Shown: piece by piece, positions 58,309 to 64,000 of the stretch
Layout: the number at the start of each line of letters is the position of its first letter
Position numbering within the stretch: position 1 is the first letter of the stretch
NCBI RefSeq assembly: GCF_013363975.1
Contig: NZ_JABWGN010000001.1
Coordinates: 620,001 to 684,000, forward strand
Length of the DNA: 64,000 nucleotides
Direction: 5' to 3'
Source of the DNA: Nonomuraea montanisoli
Lineage (GTDB): Bacteria; Actinomycetota; Actinomycetes; Streptosporangiales; Streptosporangiaceae
Made by a program: the position numbers and the translations under genes
Notes under the pieces: model-generated
Told to the model about the DNA's origin: nothing
The model's database searches: none
The model's input: only the letters and a program-made list of their open reading frames with translations

Positions 58309-59067
58309 TCAGGACAGGGTGATCCGCTCGCCGGGGGCGAGCAGGCGGGCCCGGTCGCCCAGCGGGGCCAGCGCCGCGGCCAGCGTGTCGCGTCCCTGCG
58401 AGAAGTGCGCCCAGTGCTCGAAGTGCAGCGGCACCACGTGCCGGGCGCCCAGCAGGCCGGCGGCCTCGACCACGTCGTCGGCGGCCAGCGTGAGGTTCGC
58501 GCCCTCGACCAGCGGGGTGCGCGCCGCGCCCGCGAACAGCACGGCCACGTCCACCGGTCCCACCCGGGAGGCGATGGCGCGCACCACGTCGAGGGAGGCG
58601 TTGTCGCCGCTCACGTACACCGTCGGCAGCCCGTCGCCGCTCAGCGCGAACCCGGTGACCTCGCCCACGAGGTGCTCGCTGCCGTCGGGGCCGTGCTGGG
58701 CGGGCACGCCGGTGATCCGCAGCACGCCGCCGTCGGGGCGGGGCAGCTCGACGTGGTCCCAGTTCGGCAGGGCGCGCACGGGCGGGCCGACGCGCTCGGC
58801 CGCCGACGCGGTGGACAGCACGAGGGGCGCGGCGGCGAGGTAGGCGCGGCCCGCCCGGTCGAGGTTGTCGGGGTGATGGTCGTGCGAGAGGAGCACGGCG
58901 TCGACCGGGCCCGCCTCGTCCGGGCCGAACGCCGGGCCGCCGGTCTTGGTGAGCACCCGCTGCCCGATCGGGTAGTCACCCGGCGGGTCGAAGGTCGGGT
59001 CCGTCAGCAGGCGCACGCCGCCGATCTTCAGTACCGCCGTGGGGCCGCCCACATAACGCATCTCCAT
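58309..59067 (-). CDS. MBL-fold metal-dependent hydrolase (UlaG-like)
   Basis: A protein of 252 residues. The metallo-beta-lactamase metal motif is LLSHDHHPDNLD, with further ligands at PAQHGPDG, YVSGDNA and VPLHFEHWAHF. Related proteins hydrolyse lactones, phosphodiesters or act in acyl-ethanolamine metabolism. There is no signal peptide, so it is cytosolic. It is 42 bases downstream of the aldehyde dehydrogenase on the same strand, a probable two-gene unit. Confidence 0.88.
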   Translation of the reverse strand: MEMRYVGGPTAVLKIGGVRLLTDPTFDPPGDYPIGQRVLTKTGGPAFGPDEAGPVDAVLLSHDHHPDNLDRAGRAYLAAAPLVLSTASAAERVGPPVRALPNWDHVELPRPDGGVLRITGVPAQHGPDGSEHLVGEVTGFALSGDGLPTVYVSGDNASLDVVRAIASRVGPVDVAVLFAGAARTPLVEGANLTLAADDVVEAAGLLGARHVVPLHFEHWAHFSQGRDTLAAALAPLGDRARLLAPGERITLS

Positions 59068-59109
59068 GGTGGGCTACGACACGGCGAGGGCCGCGGGTAT
59101 TCCCCGCCG

Positions 59110-60648
59110 TCACTTGAGGCGCAGGCGGCGCATGGTCTTGAGGGTGCCGGCCAGGACGCCGGCCCACTTCTCGTACGGCATGCCGCCCGGCGGCTCGAAC
59201 CCGAGCCACGGCGCCTGCGTGGCCACGGTCTGCGCCTCGGTGTAGCGCAGCAGCCCCTCGGCGCCGTGCCTGCGGCCGAGGCCGGACGCCTTCATGCCGC
59301 CCATCGGCGCGTCGTACGAGGCGTATGCGGCGCCGTACCCCTCGTTGACGTTGACCGTGCCGGCCCGGACGCGGGCGGCCAGGGCGCGGCCGCGCGCCGG
59401 GTCGGAGGTCCAGACGGAGGCGTTGAGCCCGTAGACCGTGTCGTTGGCCAGCGCCACGGCCTCGTCGTCGGAGGAGAACGGGTGCAGCGCGACGACCGGG
59501 CCGAACGTCTCCTCCCGGCACAGGTCCATGTCCTCGGTGACGCCCGTGAGGATGGTCGGCTCGTAGAACAGCGGACCGACGTCGGGCCTGGCCCTGCCGC
59601 CGGCCAGCAGCGTGGCGCCCTTGGCCAGCGCGTCCTGCACGCGCGCGGTGACGGTGTCGAGCTGGCGGCGCGAGGTGAGCGAGCCCATGTCGGCCGACCA
59701 GTCGTGCCCGGCGGCCAGCCGCATGCCGCGCGCCTGGGCGGCGAAGCGCTCGGCGAAGGCGTCGAAGACGCTCGTGTGGACGTACAGCCGCTCGATCGAC
59801 AGGCAGAGCTGGCCGGCGTTGGTGAAGCAGGCCCGCACGGCGCCCTGGACGGCGCGGTCGAGGTCGGCGTCGTCGAGGACCAGCATCGGGTTCTTGCCGC
59901 CGAGCTCCAGCGAGCAGCCGATGAGCCGCTTGGCTGCCTCCTCGGCGATCTTCCGGCCGCCGCGGGTGGAGCCGGTGAAGGCCACGTAGTCGGCGCCGTC
60001 GAGCAGCGCCTCGCCCACCTCGGCGGGCTCGCCGAGGACGACCTGCCAGATCTCGCGGGGCATGCCCAGCTCGGCCAGCAGCTCGATGGTCCACAGGGTG
60101 GACAGCGCGGTCTGCGTGTCGGGCTTGTGGACGATCGCGTTGCCGGCGAGGAGGGCGGGCACGGCGTCGGTGACGCCGAGGGAGAGCGGGTAGTTCCACG
60201 GCGAGATCAGCGCGACCACCCCCTTCGGCGGGCGCAGCTCGCTGACCCGCGTGGCCACCGGGAAGATCCCCTGCCGGCGGCGTGGGGCGAGCAGGCGCGG
60301 CGCGCGGCGGGCGTAGTAGAGCGCGCAGCCCGCGACGTCCAGCACCTCCTCCAGGGCGTGGCGGCGGGCCTTGCCCGTCTCGTCCTGGAGGATGTCGAGG
60401 ACCTCGGAGCGGCGGTCGAGCAGCGCGTCGTGCAGCCGCAGGAACGGGCGCACGCGCTCGGCGACCGGCCGCGCGGCCCACTCGGCCTGGGCCGCGCGGG
60501 CCCGGGCGTGGGCGCGGCTGACGTCGTCGGCGCTGGAAAGGGGCATCCGGGCCAGCGGCTCGCCGGTGAACGGCGTGCTGATCTCCTGGGTCTCCCCGCT
60601 GGAGGTCACATGGGCCGTGGTCACGCGCTCAGGCGTCGTCACGTGCAT
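59110..60648 (-). CDS. gabD2: Succinate-semialdehyde dehydrogenase-like aldehyde dehydrogenase
   Basis: A protein of 512 residues. It has SPWNYPL, the NAD loop GSTRGG, the Glu motif LELGGKNPML and the catalytic Cys in NAGQLCLSIERLY, all intact. Close actinobacterial relatives are annotated as GabD2-type succinic semialdehyde dehydrogenases. The C-terminal YEKWAGVLAGTLKTMRRLRLK tail is usual for them. A perfect palindrome lies just upstream, shared with the divergent kinase. Confidence 0.88.
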   Translation of the reverse strand: MHVTTPERVTTAHVTSSGETQEISTPFTGEPLARMPLSSADDVSRAHARARAAQAEWAARPVAERVRPFLRLHDALLDRRSEVLDILQDETGKARRHALEEVLDVAGCALYYARRAPRLLAPRRRQGIFPVATRVSELRPPKGVVALISPWNYPLSLGVTDAVPALLAGNAIVHKPDTQTALSTLWTIELLAELGMPREIWQVVLGEPAEVGEALLDGADYVAFTGSTRGGRKIAEEAAKRLIGCSLELGGKNPMLVLDDADLDRAVQGAVRACFTNAGQLCLSIERLYVHTSVFDAFAERFAAQARGMRLAAGHDWSADMGSLTSRRQLDTVTARVQDALAKGATLLAGGRARPDVGPLFYEPTILTGVTEDMDLCREETFGPVVALHPFSSDDEAVALANDTVYGLNASVWTSDPARGRALAARVRAGTVNVNEGYGAAYASYDAPMGGMKASGLGRRHGAEGLLRYTEAQTVATQAPWLGFEPPGGMPYEKWAGVLAGTLKTMRRLRLK

Positions 60649-60672
60649 GGTCAGAAGGATATTCCGGAGTTG

Positions 60673-60686
60673 CTACCGACCGGTAG
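60673..60686. promoter_or_regulatory. Palindrome CTACCG-AC-CGGTAG between gabD2 and the kinase
   Basis: A perfect six-base inverted repeat with a two-base centre, 25 bases upstream of the aldehyde dehydrogenase start. It is a plausible TetR-type operator for that gene. Confidence 0.5.
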
Positions 60687-60723
60687 TTTTTGCGGATGAA
60701 CGGCTAAGGGCCACAATCCCCTC

Positions 60724-62943
60724 ATGCCTTCCATCGCTCCGCTCAGACCCGGCGACCCGCAACGGCTCGCGGGCCTGGAGCTCACCGGCAGGCTCGGCGA
60801 AGGCGGCCAGGGCGTCGTCTACCTGGCCAAGGACCCCGCGGGAGCGCAGTTCGCCGTCAAGTGGCTGCGCCACGACCTCGCGGCCGACCGGGTGAGCGTC
60901 GAGCGGTTCCTGCGCGAGGCACAGGTGGCCCAGCGCATCGCGCCCTTCTGCACGGCGGCCGTGCTCGGCTCGGGCGTCGAGCAGGACCGGCCGTACATCG
61001 TCAGCGAGTTCATCGAGGGGCCGTCGCTGCACCGGATCGTGCAGGAAGAGGGACCGCGCGCCGGGGCGTCCCTGCACCGGCTGGCGATCGGCACGGCCAC
61101 CGCGCTGGCGGCCATCCACCAGGCGGGCATCGTCCACCGCGACGTCAAACCGGCCAACGTCATCCTCGGCGCCGACGGGCCGCGGGTCATCGACTTCGGC
61201 ATCGCCCGCGCGCTCAACGCCACCTCGACGATCAGCGGCATGCCGGTGGGCACGCCGTCGTACATGCCGCCCGAGCAGATCCTCGGCCACCCGGCCGGGC
61301 CGGCCGCCGACATGTTCTCGTGGGCGAGCACCATGGTGTACGCGGCGTCGGGCCGGGCGCCGTTCGGCAACGACACGATGCCGGCCGTGATCAACCGGGT
61401 GCTCAACAACCCGCCCGACCTGGGAGTCCTCGACGGGCCGCTGCGCGAGCTGGTGACCGCGTGCCTCGACAAGGACCCGGCGCGGCGGCCCACGGCCGAG
61501 CAGGTGCTCATGCGGCTCATCCAGCAGCCGGGCCAGACGGGACAGCCGCTGCCGCCACTCGCGCAGGCGGCGCACAACCAGGCGGCGCACAACCAGGCGG
61601 CGCACGGGCAGGCGGCGCACGGGCAGGCGGCGCACGGGCAGGCGGCGCACGGGCAGATGGCGTCACAGGGGCAGGCGGCACACGCGCAGCCGGCTCAGCC
61701 CACTGCGCCCGGGCAGGGCGGCCGGTTCCAGCAGGCGCCGCCGCCGTGGGGTCCCCTCCAGCAGCAGGGGCCGCCGTCGGGACCGGTGCCGGGTCCCGGC
61801 TTCTCCACCCCTCCGCCGCCGATGACCCCCGGTTCACCGCCGCGCCGCAAGAGCCGGGCCCCGATGATCGTCGGCATGACCGCGGCCGTCACGCTGCTCC
61901 TGCTGGCCGGCGTCGCGGTGATCGTGTCCCAGCGCAAGGCGACGACCGCCACGCCGACGGCCTCGGCCACGAACCCGTCCAGGCGCTCGACCGCCACGCC
62001 GTCGGAGCGCGTCACGCAGACCCCGGTCAGGAAGCGGCTGGCGGGCGGCTCCATCTACCTGTACGAGCTGCCGGCCGACCCGGTCACGCTCACCTCGTAC
62101 GAGGTCTACGACAAGAAGTCCGACGACTGGATCGACTACGCCAGGAAGACGCTGCGCGGCGGCGCCTTCCAGAAGTACAGCGCGAACTGGGAGACGCTGG
62201 TCTCCCCCGACGGCCGCTACCTCGCCACGCGGGGGCGCAAGTACACCGGCGACGGCTACGACTCGGTGATCATCACCGACCGCACCTCGGGCGCGACCTC
62301 CACGGTCAAGACCGTGCGCAAGCCGCAGATCAGCAGCATCCGCTCGTGGTCCCGCGACGGCTCCAAGCTGCTGCTCAACATCGAGAAGGAGACCAAGAAC
62401 GCCCAGGGCAAGGAGGACTGGCTGTACCCGGGGTTCGTCCTGGTGGACGTGGCCGAGGCGAAGGCCGGCGTGGTGCGGCTGCCGGGCGGCCAGGCCCCGC
62501 CCACCACCGGGTTCGGCTGGGACGCCGAGCAGCGGGGCGTGGTCAACCTGTACGGCTCGGGCAAGGGGCTGCGCTTCTTCGACGCCGCCGGCGAGACCGT
62601 GCGTGACGTGCCGGGCGTCGGCTCGCTCGCGTCCGGCACGCAGGACATCTTCTCGCCGTCGGGCAAGGCGTTCGTGACGAACTGCCCGGGCGGCGGCGAC
62701 GGCGACCACTGCGTGTGGAACTCCGCCACCGGCGAGCGGGTGCGGAAGTTCTCCTCCGACTGCGACAAGGTGCTCGGCTGGTTCGACGAGACGCACCTCT
62801 ACTGCTGGGAGCAGGACAACGCCTCCACCGACCAGATCCAGGTCGTCGGGTTCGACGGCCGGCTGGTGCGCAAGCTGCTGGAGGTCCCGGACGATCTCGA
62901 CTTCAGCCCGGTCTTCACCGTCAACCCCGGCAAGGGCGGCTGA
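60724..62943 (+). CDS. Membrane Ser/Thr protein kinase with C-terminal sensor region
   Basis: A protein of 739 residues. The kinase domain has GEGGQGVVY, Lys46 in AVKW, HRDVKPAN (Asp140), DFG (157-159) and GTPSYMPPE. A His/Gln/Ala repeat linker (QAAHNQAAHGQ, residues about 280-325) and a Pro-rich stretch lead to one membrane helix (MIVGMTAAVTLLLLAGVAVIV). The outside region of about 320 residues has repeated Ser/Asp-Gly turns (LVSPDGRYLATRG, SIRSWSRDGSKLLL) typical of a WD40/beta-propeller-like fold, not PASTA. It signals from outside to inside. It is divergent from gabD2. Confidence 0.9.
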   Translation: MPSIAPLRPGDPQRLAGLELTGRLGEGGQGVVYLAKDPAGAQFAVKWLRHDLAADRVSVERFLREAQVAQRIAPFCTAAVLGSGVEQDRPYIVSEFIEGPSLHRIVQEEGPRAGASLHRLAIGTATALAAIHQAGIVHRDVKPANVILGADGPRVIDFGIARALNATSTISGMPVGTPSYMPPEQILGHPAGPAADMFSWASTMVYAASGRAPFGNDTMPAVINRVLNNPPDLGVLDGPLRELVTACLDKDPARRPTAEQVLMRLIQQPGQTGQPLPPLAQAAHNQAAHNQAAHGQAAHGQAAHGQAAHGQMASQGQAAHAQPAQPTAPGQGGRFQQAPPPWGPLQQQGPPSGPVPGPGFSTPPPPMTPGSPPRRKSRAPMIVGMTAAVTLLLLAGVAVIVSQRKATTATPTASATNPSRRSTATPSERVTQTPVRKRLAGGSIYLYELPADPVTLTSYEVYDKKSDDWIDYARKTLRGGAFQKYSANWETLVSPDGRYLATRGRKYTGDGYDSVIITDRTSGATSTVKTVRKPQISSIRSWSRDGSKLLLNIEKETKNAQGKEDWLYPGFVLVDVAEAKAGVVRLPGGQAPPTTGFGWDAEQRGVVNLYGSGKGLRFFDAAGETVRDVPGVGSLASGTQDIFSPSGKAFVTNCPGGGDGDHCVWNSATGERVRKFSSDCDKVLGWFDETHLYCWEQDNASTDQIQVVGFDGRLVRKLLEVPDDLDFSPVFTVNPGKGG
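61561..61690 (+). repeat. 15-nt coding repeat (QAAHG) in the kinase linker
   Basis: CAGGCGGCGCACGGG-like units repeat seven or more times between the kinase domain and the membrane helix, encoding QAAHN/QAAHG. The histidine spacing is regular. Confidence 0.88.
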
Positions 62944-62975
62944 ACCGGCACGATCCCCCATCCGTGATGGTGGTC

Positions 62976-64000
62976 ATGAAGACCCTGACCCGTACGGCGA
63001 CGGCCGCCCTCGCTCTCGTCACGGCCGCCGCCGCCTGCACCTCCCCGGCCGGGGAGGCGGGGCCCGACTCCTCCCCCGCCCGGCGACCGCTCGGGGCCGT
63101 ACGGCTGGTGGCGTACAGCGGCTGCGACGACATGCTGGCCGGCCTGCGCGAGCACGCCGCGCGCACCGTCGGGCCGTGGGGTTTCGGCGGCCCCATGCTC
63201 ATGATGGAGCGGCGCGACACCGCGATGGCCGTGCCGCAGGCCAAGTCGACGGTCGCGCAGGAGCACTCCACCACGAACACGCACGAGGCGGGCGTGGACG
63301 AGCCGGACCTGGTCAAGACCGACGGCGCCCGCGTCGTCACGGTCACCGGCGGCACGCTGCGGATCATCGACGCCGCCACGCGCGAGGTCACGGCCAAGCT
63401 CAGGCTGACCGGCGACGACGAGCCCGCCTTCCTGCCCGCGGACCTGCTCATGTCCGGTGACCGGGCGCTGGTGCTGCTGCGCGGCGGCGGCATCATGTAC
63501 AAGTCGATCGCCCCCATGAAGTCCGACACCCGGTACGTCCTCGTCGACCTGAGCGGCAAGCCGAAGGTGCTGTCCACGATCCGGCCGCGCGGCCAGTACG
63601 TGGACGCCCGGATGGTCGGCTCGGTCGTCCGGATCGTCACCCGCTCGGAGCCGGACATCACGCTGCCCCAGGCCAAGGACGACGCCACGGACGCCGAACG
63701 GCGCAGGCTCAACCAGCAGGCGGTCCGCACGGCCCCCGCCGGCGCGTGGCAGCCCAAGGTCGAGATCATCGACGCCTCCGGCGCCAAGCGCGAGCTGTCC
63801 GTGCCGTGCGAGCGGATCAGCCACCCCGCCGACTACACCGGTGCCTCGCTGCTGACCGTCCACACCCTCGACCTCGCGCAGGGGGTCACCGACGCGGGCA
63901 CCGACCCGATCACCCTGGCCGCCGACGGCGACATCGTGTACGGCACGGGACAGAGCCTGTACGTGGCCAGCAACCCGCGCTGGTGGCCCGTGGACCCGGC
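62976..64000 (+). CDS. Beta-propeller-domain lipoprotein (partial)
   Basis: The gene runs off the window end; 341 residues are visible. The start MKTLTRTATAALALVTAAAAC has a lipobox (AAAC), so it is membrane-anchored. STTNTHEAGVDEPDLVKTDG matches the conserved opening of the actinobacterial/archaeal beta-propeller family (PF09826). An ATG at 62967 is an alternative start; 62976 is chosen for the signal peptide. It follows the kinase by 32 bases and may be in its unit. Confidence 0.85.
   Translation, partial: MKTLTRTATAALALVTAAAACTSPAGEAGPDSSPARRPLGAVRLVAYSGCDDMLAGLREHAARTVGPWGFGGPMLMMERRDTAMAVPQAKSTVAQEHSTTNTHEAGVDEPDLVKTDGARVVTVTGGTLRIIDAATREVTAKLRLTGDDEPAFLPADLLMSGDRALVLLRGGGIMYKSIAPMKSDTRYVLVDLSGKPKVLSTIRPRGQYVDARMVGSVVRIVTRSEPDITLPQAKDDATDAERRRLNQQAVRTAPAGAWQPKVEIIDASGAKRELSVPCERISHPADYTGASLLTVHTLDLAQGVTDAGTDPITLAADGDIVYGTGQSLYVASNPRWWPVDP

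Overview
The window is a contiguous piece of a very GC-rich actinomycete chromosome. Supporting signs are GTG/TTG starts, ATGA/GTGA gene overlaps, a WhiB protein, PspC/Lia-type signalling, a PASTA-less Ser/Thr kinase, and a rifamycin-associated element. A Streptosporangiaceae-like genus (Nonomuraea or similar) would fit, but that is inference. No rRNA, tRNA, CRISPR array or prophage module was recognised.

Layout. 1-8.4 kb: a secreted protein, galE, an L,D-transpeptidase, the helicase pcrA, a PIG-L deacetylase, a VapBC pair with a strong palindromic operator, and a CPBP protease. 8.4-8.9 kb: a repeat-filled gene-free stretch. 8.9-15.3 kb: WhiB, a zinc-metallopeptidase lipoprotein, a glutamate-cysteine-ligase-like enzyme, and a LiaSR-like two-component system divergent from a PspC/LiaF-like protein. 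15.5-20.1 kb: a form II CO-dehydrogenase-like operon (S-L-M-G). 20.2-45.1 kb: a large surface-glycan locus. 45.3-48.1 kb: a rifampin phosphotransferase preceded by a RAE motif. 48.2-64 kb: a deacetylase, a membrane protein, TetR plus FAD monooxygenase, an HxlR regulator, guaA, two SDRs, Lrp, an MBL hydrolase, an aldehyde dehydrogenase, a Ser/Thr kinase, and a truncated beta-propeller lipoprotein.

The most interesting region is 20.2-45.1 kb. It holds a GT2-TagF fusion, other glycosyltransferases, a sulfotransferase, a CDP-alcohol phosphatidyltransferase and all six enzymes for CMP-pseudaminic acid (PseB, C, H, G, I, F). Beside them lies an acyl-handling cassette of ACP, SDR, AMP-ligase, LuxE-like and LuxC-like proteins, interrupted by an intact IS200/IS605 element (TnpA + TnpB). 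I infer a pseudaminic-acid-containing, teichoic-acid-like wall polymer with a fatty-acyl or acyl-derived modification. The lower-GC gene at 37.0-37.9 kb is a candidate for the missing sugar transferase.

A second pattern runs through the whole window. Short tandem repeats with 22-31 bp periods sit at gene 3' ends or in intergenic gaps at seven loci, and comparable repeats are found inside several genes (LuxC, LuxE, the methyltransferase-like protein, the kinase).
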